From Cacajao melanocephalus (taxonomy: Eukaryota > Chordata > Mammalia > Primates > Pitheciidae), in assembly GCA_963573385.1 (NCBI GenBank), contig CAUYLG010017831.1:98060-162059 (forward strand): a DNA stretch of 64,000 nucleotides. Direction: 5' to 3'. The first letter of the stretch is position 1; every line of letters begins with the position of its first letter. The notes below the pieces were generated by a model, which was given only the letters and a program-made list of their open reading frames with translations, did not search any database and had not been told where the DNA came from. The position numbers and the translations under genes are program-made. Of this stretch, positions 44,084 to 55,790 are shown in pieces.

Positions 44084-44089
44084 AGATAG
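43368..44089 (+). pseudogene. L1 ORF1 fragment (ORF1p N-terminus, coiled coil, RRM start)
   Basis: The start ATG at 43368 opens a frame of 100 codons (43368-43670), with the basic N-terminus and the start of the heptad coiled coil. A stop after 'KNMA' ends it. The reading resumes from 43829 with the linker and first RNA-binding segment ('MKRPNLRLTGV', 'NFPNLARQANIQIQEIQRT'). ORF1p is an RNA chaperone of about 338 residues that coats L1 RNA. Here the RRM is incomplete and the C-terminal domain is missing, so it is non-functional. Confidence 0.9.
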
Positions 44090-44150
44090 ATAGAGTAAGC
44101 AAGCAAGGAGAGTCTGTAGGGGGTGTGTGTGTGTGTATGTATGTGTGTTT
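44084..44150. repeat. GATA and (TG)n microsatellites at the L1 break
   Basis: Three GATA-type units (about 44083-44094) and then a TG-rich run (44121-44148) directly follow the truncated L1 ORF1. Confidence 0.85.
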
Positions 44151-44199
44151 CCAGCCTTGTTCTCCTGAGTGGATACAAAGAAAGAAGAAGCGGGATTGT

Positions 44200-44480
44200 A
44201 GTTTTGCCAGGTAATATCATGAAAAGAGGCAGGGTCAAGGAAGTTGAGGATGTGAAAAACAGCCTAATAACAATGACTGTGGAATTCAATCTGGGTAAGG
44301 AGAGAAAAAGCAGATAAAGATGAGTACAGCACAGTACCCGCTATCAAGGAATTCACAGTATTGTGTGTCAGACAACATATAAATAGGGATGGGGAGGGTG
44401 TTTTAGGGAGGAGGGAGTGATCAGATGTGTTAAATTCTGCTGACAGCTCAACCAAGATAAAGACTGAGAACTAAATATGG
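44200..44480 (+). repeat. Possible ancient LINE fragment
   Basis: 'tacccgctatcaaggaattc' (44336-44355) and 'gtcagacaacatataaatag' (44367-44386) resemble an ancient LINE-type repeat also suggested at 49680-50230. Family not identified. Confidence 0.4.
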
Positions 44481-44639
44481 GTAAGTTATTTGGGAAAATT
44501 ATTCTTTCCCAACATATACAAACTAGAGGAAAGCAGAAAGTTTGGAGATGACAATCATATATGTTTTATTACCACCAAAACAACTCTTATTTGCATTATT
44601 GAATGATCTTTCTCATCCCTGTTTTTAATGTAAGGCTTC

Positions 44640-44880
44640 ACTTTTTTATATAGCTGGAGTTTATAGTGCATATATATTTTTCTATTCTGCTTTTTATTCA
44701 TTTTGAGATTTTTTTCTATATTATTACAAATTTATTGTTAATATTGTTTGTAATGGTACATAAAATTAGCTATGAGGATTTACCGTCTGTTATTTAACTG
44801 TTCTTTCAATGCTAGATATTTAAGTTGTTTATGGTTTTCTATTGTTATAAATAGCCCTGTAATGAAAAGCTCTTTGCCAA
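44640..44880 (-). repeat. Possible old L1 3' region, antisense
   Basis: 'tatttaagttgtttatggtt' (44816-44835) followed by 'tctattgttataaatagccc' has the layout of reversed L1M/HAL1 sequence. Confidence 0.45.
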
Positions 44881-46346
44881 AAGCTTTATCAGCAGTCTTA
44901 GATGACTTCCTCAGGGGAGAGTATCAAAACGTTAACTACTGTTTCAAAGAAACAAACAGTTGAAAATTCTGTTTTAGGATTTTTGAAACTAATTAAGCAC
45001 TACTTTTCATAAGCCCCACTCTGTTTTCTCTGGATTCTGAGCAGATAGCTGTCACATTTTCAGCTCTTATATTCTAATAATCACTTAATTTATTCTTTGG
45101 AGGGAAGGCATAAGGTATGTAGAAATAGATGTATTTCCAAACATATATTCATGTGCTCCTTTATCAAGGTCAGCAAAACAGAGGAGGGGAACAGGGCTCT
45201 AGGATAATAAACAATAGAGATGGCCCTGCCAAGAATGGCACAACAAATTTACCTTCATTTTTAGCTGTGTCTTCTGGGGTGGTCTCTTCTCTAGCATGGT
45301 TGTCTCTGCCTCCACACATGGCTGTGCATGGATGCATGGAGACCAGAGAGGAAATAGTTACCCATGAATCATTCCTGAGGGCCAAGGGAGTGGAGGGACT
45401 CTTTTGAGGTTTTACTCATCATCTGTTGTTTTTGCTTACCCTAAAAATATTTCTTCTTCTAATAGCACTATCTCAGTTATCCTTCCCCCAACTAGGTCTT
45501 CATCCACATGATTGAAGTGGTATTGACTCTTTTTTCTTCCCACCTATGGTGGTCTCATGAGCTAGAGCTGGCCAATCAGAGTAGTCCATCCATGGACATA
45601 GTGACTGGTTACTTGCTCTAAGGGTGAGGTATGCCTACTGATACTGAGGTCCCTTGTGGGGAGATTGCGCCAGAGCAAAACACCATCTCACAAAAAACTA
45701 CAACCAAAAGGGCAAGCTAAGAGAGAAAATACAAGGCCAGCAGGAGGTGACAGAGAACACACTTGGAGGTAACATGGGTTTTCAAGGAGACTGAAATCTG
45801 ATAATTATTATAAAACTTTGTGGTCATTTAGACCGCTTTTTTGAGAAACATTATCCTCTGAGGATACTTGCTCCATCTCAGTCTTGAAGAACTCATCAAT
45901 CTATCTCACCTAGGAGCAAAATCTTCATAATGGGATGCTGCTATTTCAACATCCAGATCTTCCTTCAGAACAAGCACCTTTAGGCAAGTGATTTTTCTCT
46001 TATGACTTTTGAGAAGATTTACTTTTCCCAACCACAGAAAAGATTATTTTTTGAATAATAGAGGTTTTCCTTGCTGATTGCCACTCCCAGTCTGTGGGCT
46101 TGGAGGGCAGGTTGGATTTTGAAGAGATTATACCTTAGCGTTTTTTCAAAGCTTGAAATGTGTTCAGCTTTGAGCAGGTTCTCCATATTTTTCATGTTAT
46201 TATTTTCTATCCTATCATCCAAACTGTTCAAGACACACATCTGGAAGTTGAGCCCTGCCTGTTTCTCCATTCCCACCATTCAGTCATCATCTGTTTCCTA
46301 AATGCTTTCTGAATGTATCCACAGTTATTGCCTTGTTTGGTTTAGA
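44881..46346. other. Unassigned intronic sequence
   Basis: No confident repeat or gene. 45662-45700 ('gattgcgcc...agagcaaaac') may be a shrunken Alu 3' end. 'ctggccaatcagagtag' at about 45569 contains a CCAAT box in an unidentified older repeat-like context. Confidence 0.4.
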
Positions 46347-46520
46347 GTAGCATTCTCAGTTCTCACCTTGCATCACAATTGTTTGGGGAACTTAAACAAA
46401 TTGATACCCAGATGTCACTCCCAGATATAATTGATCTGAAATGATATTCAACATCTGTAGTTTCAGAAGCTCTTTGGCCATCTCTAATATCTAGGTAAAG
46501 TTGAGGACCAGTGGATTTGA
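46347..46520. repeat. MER5-type hAT MITE
   Basis: 'ttctcagttctcaccttgca' (46352-46371) and the end 'gttgaggaccagtgg' (46500-46514) are the degenerate terminal repeats. The interior ('tttggggaacttaaac') fits MER5A/B. Confidence 0.7.
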
Positions 46521-46544
46521 AGCTTACTTTAGATCTTCATCATC

Positions 46545-46720
46545 CTTTCAGAGCTACTAAATTAGTTTCCCAAGTTGTCAACCTGTCTTCTCCAATCCAG
46601 TTTCTTTCCCATCTATCTTCCATGTCATTTTCAGAGGAATATTTGTAAAACACTAATCTGATTCTGTTACTCCCATGACTGTGACTCCCCTGTGACCCTA
46701 ACCTCTGCACGGCTTTAAAG
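46545..46720 (+). repeat. L2 LINE fragment, sense
   Basis: 'gtaaaacactaatctgattc' (46646-46665) and 'tgttactcccatgactgtga' (46665-46684) are a common L2 3' motif. Confidence 0.65.
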
Positions 46721-48234
46721 ACAACATCATTGTCCATCTCCTCAATATTCTCTCTGTCCCTTTCCCCTCCCAGTTTTCTATTGTGGTACCAAAGTAGTCT
46801 TTGGCATTCAAAAGAAAAATATTTCAAGACAGTTGTGAAACTCCATTTTCTTGTAATTTCTTTCCATAGAAAGCAGTAACTTATAATGGAAAAACTGTGA
46901 CTTCCACACAGATTCTATAAATGCAAAAGTAATGTAATTTAATATCAATTACAGTGTACTTTGTCATGAAAATAACCTACACAAATATTGCATTACATTT
47001 CTATAGTAACACTGACCAAGAATGATGATGTTAATCCTATTGAGTCTACATTTGTATACAGGTGTGATTATGAAAAGCCCTCTGTTCACAAAGCCTTATG
47101 ATCTAAATTCTGCAAAGAAAAATATTTCCTAAAAATTTCAACTAACTTTTATTTTGCAGCATATGCTATTCCAAAGCCTTGATAGTACTTTTTCTCTGCA
47201 TGGATTCTTACAATGAGTCAGTGACCTGTTAACACTGTTAACCACCATTTCATCATTTGTCTAATTTCTAAATTGATGAGAAATTTTTGAATTCATTCAA
47301 GAAATCATTAAAACGGCTTCACAAATCACCTTTACTTTCCCCAAATGCTGTACTTATTTACATTCACACTTTTAGATGTGTTAATAATTTTCTTCTTTGT
47401 CAGTTATCCAGAAATTCTCTTTTCTGTTCAAGAACTACCAATTTCTTTCTTAATGGCCACCACCATCATTAGGAATTAGCACTTCTTTGTGGCTACTCAT
47501 TGTGTGAATGGGCATGCATGTGTGTTGATAAATACATGAAGGGAAGTCAAGTTAAGATGTGACTGCTGGTGGTCAGCAGACTCATTTGCTTGTTTAGTGG
47601 TGTGTTCTGCACCCTGCCTTTCAAGCATGGGTGAGTCAAATCCAGCCTCAGTAAAATTAAAATTAATTAAATGTCATAGAGCTCTGGTACCACAAACAGG
47701 GCAGTCCAAAAGCAACCCTGGAAATTCTCCCCGCGTTGCCTGCACGATGAATGAGTGAGGACAATGTGTTTTCCCCATGTCAGGAGGTGGGGCTGCACCT
47801 GATCTCAGCTTCCCCTGAATCTTAAGCTGGTGGTGAGTGGCTTTCCTAAGCAGCTAAACAAATGACGTCAAAATCATACTGCCTGGTGCCAAAGTGGTCC
47901 ATTTCCTCCCCCAACCACTAGCTTCCCCTCATTGATAAACTTGTGCTATCTATTGCTATATTAGAAAGTTGAACAACTGCTTAATGAGTGAGAAAGAGAG
48001 CTGGGTCCCTCTCCCAGAAGGTAATCTCGTGACCTGTTCCAGCATTCCCCAGAGTGAGAGATGAGAGAAACGTGTCTTTTCTTTTCTTGCTGACATTTTC
48101 TTTGTAAGTCTCATAAAAAACCCTGTCTTTAGCTCATAACCAGTGAGGTGAATTTCAATCTCAGCCCTGTTACATGATAGACTTTTAGTATCAGTTGTGA
48201 ATTATACAAACTGAGAATTCCAAGTGAAATGTCA
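46721..48234. other. Unassigned intronic sequence
   Basis: No repeat is recognised. 47490-48100 is less AT-rich and includes a second full CRE core (47863-47870). Confidence 0.45.
47863..47870. promoter_or_regulatory. CRE core TGACGTCA
   Basis: A consensus CREB/ATF octamer lies in non-repeat sequence. CpG-containing CRE cores are rare by chance in a CpG-depleted intron, but use is unknown. Confidence 0.45.
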
Positions 48235-48553
48235 CTTTTTTTTTGTTTCTTTCTTTGTTTGCTTGTTTAGACAGAGTCTTGCTCTGTCACCCAGGCTGGA
48301 GTACAGTGGAGCAATCTCGGCTCACTGCAACCTCCGCCTTGCAGGTTCAAGCAGTTCTCCCTGCCTCAGCCTCCTGAGTAGCTGGGATTACAGGTGCCCA
48401 CCAGCACACCCGGCTAATTTTTGTATTTTTTAATAGAGATAGGGTTTCGCCATGTTGGCCAGGCTGGTCTTGAACTCTTGACCTCAGGTGATCTGTCTAC
48501 CTTGGCCTCCCTAAGTGCTGGGATTACAGGCATGAGCCACTGCGCTTGGCCTT
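48235..48553 (-). mobile_element. Alu (AluS-like), full length, antisense
   Basis: Reversed complete Alu with a T-rich leader, 'ctgtcacccaggctggagta' (48284-48303), 'gctgggattacaggtgccca' (48382-48401) and the 5' end 'gccactgcgcttggcc' (48536-48551). Open frames at 48224-48834 come from the reversed Alu. Confidence 0.95.
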
Positions 48554-49679
48554 GTGTTGCTTATTTTCATTTTGATACTACATTGCCCCATGCTGTCTTG
48601 TGTTCCTCTCGTTTTGCATGTTCTATTTATCTGCCTATAATCTCTCCTTCCATTGGCCACATAGAAAACCTCATTTGTCCTTCAAGATTTATCTGTGCAC
48701 TATTAACCCTCAGCTCCTGGCCCTCATCTAAAGCAGTGAAAAATAACCCCCTCCTTTTTGCTACTGAAAGGTGCAACTTAATGTACACAGTTTTCAGTAC
48801 TGGGGCATTATTTTCCAAGAGTGGCCTTCTCTAGGAGCCAACAATTTACCATACTATTTATTTTTTATGTAAAATCACTTTTTTAAATTATATAACTAGT
48901 ACATATTGGTGAATAATTAGAAAGTACCAAAAAGCAAAATATAACCCAGGGATACTTTTAAATATTTTGTTGATACCATTTTAGGTTTACTTAATAAAAA
49001 TGGACTAATGTACTACCTACATTTTTTTCATATTGGAAATTTTTTATTTTTCCAATAAAATAAGAATTTTTTTTTATTTTTCCAATAAAATAAAAAAAAT
49101 TCTTATTTTTAAAAACCTTTTCTTATTGGAAAATTTAGCAACTCATTGTTATTTTTTTCATTTATTTAGTTTTTGGCAAAATTAAGCATTTAAAATAGGT
49201 TTACTGGTGAATTGCATTTACACAAGTAAGTGTCTTACTTGTTTCTATATTTGTGTTTATTCTTCTATTAAGTATTTATCTTCTGCTTATTTATTTGTAG
49301 GGAGTCCTTTTTAGTGAGTATGTTAACTCTTGATCAGCTATGTAAATACTATTTATATTGTAAACATTTTTATTCATTTATAATTTTATTTATATTTAAA
49401 AAATCTTAATTTTACAATTTAAAGTTTGTAAGTTTTATATTTTGCAGTAAAATCTGTTAGTCTTTTATAAGGATTTGTGCCTTGGTGTCATGCTTAAAAA
49501 AATATTTTCTATGTGAATTATTGAAATTTTTTCTTAAAAATAATTTTATGGCTGTATTAGAAAACTTAACCTATTTTAGCATACTCCCTCCCTGCCCCAT
49601 CTCCTCTCCTATTTCCTTTGGTGAATGTTTATTAGGTTTCCATTCTGTTCAGACACTCACTTTTTTTTGGTTCTGAAAA
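48554..49679. other. AT-rich intronic sequence; possible L2 trace
   Basis: 48575-48740 has loose L2-like phrasing ('tcatttgtccttcaagattt'). The rest is AT-rich with the repeat structure at 49041-49107 and nothing else recognised. Confidence 0.4.
49041..49107. repeat. 23-bp direct repeat with overlapping hairpin
   Basis: The 23-base unit beginning tttttatttttccaataaaa occurs exactly at 49041-49063 and 49071-49093. An overlapping inverted pair (aataagaattttttt and aaaaaaattcttatt) can form a hairpin. Confidence 0.85.
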
Positions 49680-50230
49680 TACAATGAACAATGATGACAT
49701 GGTTCCTGCCTCCATGGAGTTAACATTCTAATGAGATAATAGACACAAAACCCAATAGATATAGATTATAATGTCACAGAGTGATAGGTGCTATACTAAA
49801 AACTGAAGGGGGAGGAGTTTGAGAATGGGGTGGGGTGTGTTATGCAAATGTGCCAAAATGGCTTCCATATATTACTGCTGGGTTCATGACTTCTTCACAG
49901 CAGGCTGAGATTTGTTAGCTCAAATGCCCACTAGCACCACACTCAATTTTTTACACATCTAATTGTTTTAAACATAACCCAAATAAACAGATTTTTAAAC
50001 ATTGAGAGCCTTCCTGCTTTGCATACTCTGCACACTTATGCCCTACGTTTGCTAGCCATAGATAAGCCCCAAAGTTATAAAGACCTCAAGATACTGCTAT
50101 CCTTTTAAAGAACATTGAGCAGAGACCAGAGATAAGCTTTGAGGGAAGACTGTTCAGGTCAGAGGGAACAGCAAGTACAGAGGTTTTTCAGGCAGCACAG
50201 AGTTAAGTGTGTTCAGAAAAGCAGGAACAT
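49680..50230 (+). repeat. Possible ancient LINE fragment
   Basis: 'gttcctgcctccatggagtt' (49701-49720), 'gataggtgctatactaaaaa' and 'cagagggaacagcaagtaca' (50160-50179) follow the order of a widespread ancient mammalian repeat. Family not identified. Confidence 0.5.
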
Positions 50231-50264
50231 TAATGTGCTGGAGACATGATCCCTTTTTTCTCTA

Positions 50265-50441
50265 TTCATCTCGAATGCACTTTAAAAAATCCTAGGTTCT
50301 TATATATATTGGATTTGTTTCTGACCATTAATTCTGTTCCTTTACCAGGAACATTGAATGTATTTTCATTTATTAAACTTTTAAAATGTCACTCAGTAAA
50401 CTTTTGCAAGTTTCTTCATATAAGCCACCACAATTATTTTT
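50265..50441 (-). repeat. L1M antisense, left of Alu
   Basis: The reversed L1 ORF2-type phrase 'ggatttgtttctgaccatta' (50311-50330) is followed by 'attctgttcctttaccagga'. It continues at 50757 after the Alu. Confidence 0.5.
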
Positions 50442-50454
50442 AAAGTTTATTCAT

Positions 50455-50746
50455 GGCTAGACACAGGGGCTCACATCTGTAATCCCAGCATTTTGGGAGG
50501 CCATAATGGACACATCACCTGAGGTCAGAAGTTCCAGACTAGCCTGGCCAATGTGGCAAAAGCCCGTCTCTACTAAAAAGTACAAAAATTAGCAGGGTGT
50601 GGTGGGCAGGCACCTGTAGTCCCAGTTGCTCCAGAGTCTAATGGAGAAAAATCACTTGAACCTGAGAGGCAGAGGTTGCAGTGAGTCAAGATGGCACCAC
50701 TGCACTCCAGCCTGGGCAACAGAGTGAGACTCCATCTCAAAAACAA
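50455..50746 (+). mobile_element. Alu (AluS/J), full length, sense
   Basis: Dimeric Alu: 'gggaggccataatggacaca' (50496-50515), 'cactgcactccagcctgggc' (50698-50717). Target duplication aaagtttatt at 50442-50451 and 50747-50756. Confidence 0.95.
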
Positions 50747-50756
50747 AAAGTTTATT

Positions 50757-50935
50757 TGCATGCATTTTGTATTTTAATTGTTCCTGAATATTTAACCTTT
50801 TGTTTTTTAAAATTATATTTTCTAATTGGTTATTGATAGTGTAATGAAAAGCTAGTTACTTTTTATATTTGTTGGTTTTCATCTTCTTTAATTACATGTC
50901 TTATTAGGCCCAATGATTTTTCAAAAACAATCTTG
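50757..50935 (-). repeat. L1M antisense, right of Alu
   Basis: 'tttgtattttaattgttcct' and 'tctaattggttattgatagt' (50821-50840) are reversed L1 ORF2 text continuing 50265-50441. Confidence 0.55.
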
Positions 50936-53130
50936 TTTTTTTCTTCTTAATCGTATCATTTCCAAATTGATCATTTAATTTTTCAGTTATATCTTTTATT
51001 ATGTTGTTTTCTTATTGAATTGAATTATCTAAATTACTCAGATAAATTCCTTTAGTCATTGTCAATAAGAGTCATAGATACAGACTCTTTATGTGTTCAT
51101 TAATTTTTTCAATTCTTCGCATCTTTCCAGAGGGTGGTCAATTTTTTCATGATCTCTCAACTTGTGAAATTCAGGGATTCAGCACCTCTCTGAGATTGAA
51201 TACATTTTGACTTTTTTATTCACAATGGAATGGAAATTTCAAGGCACAAAGGGGCAAATGGAGAACAATCAAGAGATTTCCCTTGTCTTTACTCCGTCTC
51301 AAGTACAAGGCCAAGCAGTCTGCAGGTATCACTAGCACTGCAGCTACCCTTCGTGAGATTCTCAAACAGTCAGGGTGGTTCTAGACTGTGTGTTGATAAG
51401 ACTTACTGGGAGAGGCTCAGAAGGTTTGCTCAGAGCTGAACCTCTGAGTGGATGATGACTGTAGCAAAGAAGAGGTGGGAAGGGTTTGGACTCCTGTATT
51501 GATGTTCTTAGGTCAGAAACTGTGGGTCCACTATGGATTCTAATCTAACTTTCATTCTTCTCTTGAGAGTTGGAGGAGTAAGTTTCTCTCTACTCTTTAA
51601 CAGAAATATAAAAGGTAGGCAGAAATGCATTCTAAACAAAGAGGGGCTATACTGAGAATTTACAGGCATTTAATCTTTTCTCTTTGTTTCTATTTGCAGC
51701 TTATCTGAGAAAAAGCACAGAGAGATAGGTCAGTCATTGCGGTCTTCATGCCCATCAGTTTCTTGTGAGAAGAAAACCAGTACATGTAGCTATCATGGGT
51801 CTCAAGCCCAGCAGAGAGGTTATTCTCAAAGGTCATAATACCAAAGGTTCATAGTAGCAAACCTGTAGCTGAAATTATGTTTTTCAGAGATGATATCACT
51901 CCTGTTTAATTGCTTGGATGATTCCCGAAAAAACTCAGGTAAACAGGCAAGAGTGGGGGGAGAATTTTCTCCAGTTCCATTTAGCCAGATTAAAGTCCAG
52001 TTATTTTTTGAGGCTAAGGCAAGAGTGTTTGCTCCACCTGGAGCTTCTGAGCTTTGTCGGGGGCTGAGGCACTTCACCTCTCCAGTTAGCAGCACTGGCT
52101 CAGGTGGGAACTGGCTGTGCCAGCATGCGCCCCGCGTTATGCATTCAGCTCAGCCCAGCCCGTCTCTAGCATGCCTCCTTGGCCCAGGATAGATTGGGAG
52201 GATGCTCTCTCTGATCACCTGCTCCAGCGACAGAGTCTGGTGCATTTCCTCTGTAACTGGCACCTAGAACATTTTTTATTTCCAGCTTTTGGTATGGGGA
52301 TTGAGATGAAGTTTTGATGGGTATCTCTTTCCATCTCTAACGGCAGTTTTTTTTCTTCCCATATGGTGGCTTTCCATCTCACCTGTTCTGAATCTGACAA
52401 GAAAGCCTCAGGTTTTTTTTAACCATATGGATAGCTATCTTTTCTATCATCAGGGATTAAAAAAAATATTTTCCCCAATTTTTATGTTATATTGTTTCAA
52501 TAAAGATGTTTGAGGGGATGGCAGTTAAACTCACATAGGCTCCAGCTGAAGTGGAAGAAAGGGCACTTAATAGTGTGGTAACATGCTCCCAATCCATGTA
52601 TTTAATAGACTGCTCTCAGCTCAAGATTATAGACAAATAAAAATGATCTGTGAGATTGACTGAGCCCATATGCAAATCAGAAGAACCACATGCTCTTTAT
52701 TGATGTCATGGATTCAGTCATCTGTTCATTCACTTGCTTATTTGTTTGTTGACTTAAAAGTACTCACTTAAGAGTGCTATGGAGAATCATGTTCAGCACT
52801 GGATGAGAAAATTGAACAAGATATTGTGGTGATTGCTACATGAACTTACCCAGGTAGCAAAGTTGTGTCCAGCTATACATACATTATACATATGTCAGTG
52901 TCCTGATTTTCATCTCAAACTAGAGTTACATTAAATGTTATGCAAAAACCACTGCGGAAAACTTCACAATACAGCAAGCCTCTTTATATTTGCAACTTCC
53001 TTTGAATGTATTGCTTTTTCAGAATGACTTTTTAAAAAGTGAACAAGATAAACATAATTCTCCTGGAGATCCTGTTTATAAATGAATTGTAAAAGGCTGC
53101 ACATGTGTTTGAAGATAGCCTCCACTTCTT
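50936..53130. other. Unassigned intronic sequence, moderately repeat-poor
   Basis: No repeat recognised over about 2.2 kb. Open frames at 51826-52317 on both strands overlap each other and lack coding features. The AT-rich start may contain more L1 decay. Confidence 0.45.
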
Positions 53131-53134
53131 TTGA

Positions 53135-54240
53135 TCCCCCAGCTTTATTAAGGCATAATTGGCAAATATACATCATTTAAGAAGAAAAACCTTATTTTGG
53201 GGGGCAGTTTTAGGTTCACAGCAAAATCCAGTAAGTACAGAGTTTCTGTATATTCTCTGCTCCCACAGATGCACAACCGCCACTCCCCACTATCAATATC
53301 CTGCACCAGAGTAGTACATTTCTTACTGTTGAACCTATATTGACACACCATCATCACCCAAAGTCCATTGTCTACATTAGGGTTCACTCTTGGTGTTGTA
53401 CATCTTGTGGGTTTAGACAAATGTGCAATGACACATATACACCCTTATAATGACATATGGAATAGTTTCACTGCCCTAAAAATCCTCCATGCTCTGCCTA
53501 TTAATCCCTCCCCCTCCCTAATCCCTGGAAGTTGCTGATTTTTTTTACTGTCTTCATAGTTTTATTTTCTCCAGAATGTCATATACTTGGGAATTATAGT
53601 ATGTAGCCTTTGCAGATTGACTTCTTTCAATTAGCAATATGCATTTAAGTTTCTTTCATGTCTTCATGGCTTGATAGCGCATTTGTTTTTAGTGCTGAAT
53701 AATATTCCATTCTCTGGATATACTATAGCTTATTTTTCCATTCATCTACTGAGGACATTTTGGTTGCTTCCAAGTTTTGGCTGTTATGCATAAAACTACT
53801 ATAAACATTCAAGTGCAAGTTCTTGTGTGGACATGAGCTGCCAATTCATTTGGATAAATACCAAGAAGTGTGATTGCTGAATTATATGGTAAGAGTATGT
53901 TTAGTTTTGTGAGAAACTGCCAAACTGTCTTCTAAAGTGACAGTCCTATTTTGCATTCCCACCAGCAGTGAATGAGAAATCCTGTTGTTCCACAGCCCTA
54001 CCAGCATTTAGTGTTGTCAGTGCTCTGGCTGGTGGCCATTCTGAAAGATGTGTGGTGCTATCTCACTGTTGCTTCAATTTGTATTCCCTGATGACATATG
54101 ATGTGGGAGCATCTTTTCATATGTTCATTTACCATCTGTGTATCTTTATTGGTGAGGTGTCTGTTCAGGTCTTTTACCCATTTTTAATTGGGTTGTTATC
54201 TTATTGTTGAGTCTTAGGAGTTCTGTGTACATTTTGTACC
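53135..54240 (-). repeat. L1M 3' UTR and ORF2 end, antisense, part 1
   Basis: Reversed L1 3' end like that at 2112: 'ttcactgccctaaaaatcct' (53467-53486), 'tcttcatggcttgatagcgc' (53661-53680), 'tatggtaagagtatgtttag' (53884-53903). It is split by the MST LTR. Confidence 0.9.
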
Positions 54241-54245
54241 ATAGT

Positions 54246-54602
54246 TGTGTTAGTCCGTTCTCACGTTGCTAATAAAGATATACCTGAGACTAGGTAATTT
54301 ATAAAGGAAAGAGGTTTAATTGACTCACAGTTCCACATATGATTGAGAGGCTTCTCAGTCATAGTGGAAGGTGAAGGAGGAGCAAAGTCGTATCTTACAT
54401 GGCGGCAGACAAGAGAGCTTGTGCAGGGGAACTCCCATTTATGAAACCATCAGATCTCATGAGACTTATTCACTACCACAAAAACAGTACGGGGGAAACT
54501 GCCCCAATGATTTAATTATCTCCACCTGGCCCCACTTTTGACACATGGGGATTATTGCAATTCAAGGTGAGATTTGGGTGGGGACACAGCCAAACTATAT
54601 CA
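54246..54602 (-). mobile_element. MST-type solo LTR, antisense
   Basis: The + strand starts tgtgttagtccgttctcac and ends aaactatatca, the reversed ends of an MSTA/B LTR (357 bp). Flanks atagt (54241-54245) and gtagt (54603-54607) are a 5-bp target duplication with one change. L1 sequence on both sides joins cleanly when it is removed. Confidence 0.92.
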
Positions 54603-54607
54603 GTAGT

Positions 54608-54690
54608 CCTTTATCAGATGTCTGTCTTTTGCCAGTATTTTATCCCAGCCTGCGGTTTGTCTTCTCATTCTCTTGATCCACTTCCTTTTT
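54608..54690 (-). repeat. L1M antisense, part 2
   Basis: 'tgtcttctcattctcttgat' (54659-54678) continues the element of 53135-54240. Confidence 0.85.
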
Positions 54691-54789
54691 ACTAACAATC
54701 TAGTGATAACAGCTGGTATGGGGCAGAAAACCATCTCTCTACCAGATTTTGCCCACATTCTGAGGACCTCATTATGTTCTTAACAAGTG

Positions 54790-55002
54790 TTTGGGAGCAC
54801 AGGCTTTGAGATGTGTTAACTTATGTATGAGTTTTGGTTCCACTGTCTGTGAGGTGTGCAGCCTGAGTAGATTACTTAATATCTCTGTCCTTCAGTATCC
54901 TCAATTGTAGGAGTGGTTGTCAAGATAGCATAATCTTATCATGGTAGAGGATTTGGGGCGGTTGATGGGATGTAGTAAATTTTACATAAATGTTATTATT
55001 GA
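54790..55002 (+). repeat. MIR SINE, sense
   Basis: 'agcacaggctttgagatgtg' (54796-54815) and the core 'gattacttaatatctctgtc' (54870-54889), then a tail 'acataaatgttattatt'. Confidence 0.75.
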
Positions 55003-55154
55003 TATTCTAACATGCATAGTGACATCCATTTTGGCTATAGTATCTTAATAAGTTTTAGTTTTACAAGTATGTTCTCCTCTTGGAATATATGTGATTTCAG
55101 TGGTGGTTATGAAAGTTGTATCTACATTTACCCTCTGGTGGCAGTGTTCAGAGA

Positions 55155-55200
55155 GTTGTGTGTGTGTCTGTGTGTCTGTGCGTCTGTGTGTGTGGGTACT
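55155..55200. repeat. TG/TC-rich microsatellite
   Basis: Interrupted TG runs with TC and GC substitutions. Confidence 0.85.
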
Positions 55201-55457
55201 TAGAAGGGTTTCAGAGGTCCCTTTCCTTTTTGTGTTCCTTTTCCATGTAGAAATTTAAATGGATCATCCATTTGGGTAGCTTGGTGACACTTTGCTGTCT
55301 ATTACTATTGAACATTTTCCTCATCTCACCCCATAGGATACAGATATTTGGGGTTTAATTTAATCACTTTTTTCCCAACAAAATGAGGACTTTGTTACAT
55401 ACTATGGTACTACTTGTTTTGTACTTTTCATGTAATATAATGATGATAGTTATCACT

Positions 55458-55620
55458 CCCATTTATTGGTTGGCTACTGTAACCTAGATACTATGCTAAG
55501 CACTTATATCACCACTCTCCATTTCAAAAACAGGTAAGTTGAGGCTTAGCCAGTGAATTGACCTGCCAAATTCACTCAGCTGATTGGTTGTGGAGGTAGG
55601 ATTTGACCTCAGACTCCTCA
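55458..55620 (-). repeat. MIR SINE, antisense
   Basis: 'agatactatgctaagcactt' (55485-55504), 'tgaggcttagccagtgaatt', 'taggatttgacctcagactc' (55598-55617): reversed MIR. Confidence 0.75.
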
Positions 55621-55649
55621 TCACTATGTGCAGAGTACTAGGTACTCCA

Positions 55650-55790
55650 CTCCACAGATTCTCAAAGCATTGTCCCAAAATCACCTGAGGAGGAATAACT
55701 TTAAGGGTGAGTTTAAACAAATCTATCTTCCTGAGTCCCACCTGAGATCTAGGAATCAGGATGTCATCTTTCTCTCCTCCTCTGAACCTA
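55650..55790. repeat. MER5A-like hAT MITE
   Basis: 'cagattctcaaagcattgtc' (55656-55675) and 'aaaatcacctgaggaggaat' match the start of a MER5A-like element. The far end is degraded. Confidence 0.6.

Noticed and set aside
48224..48834. Open frames resembling Alu-encoded peptides
   Set aside because: They are translations of a reversed Alu.
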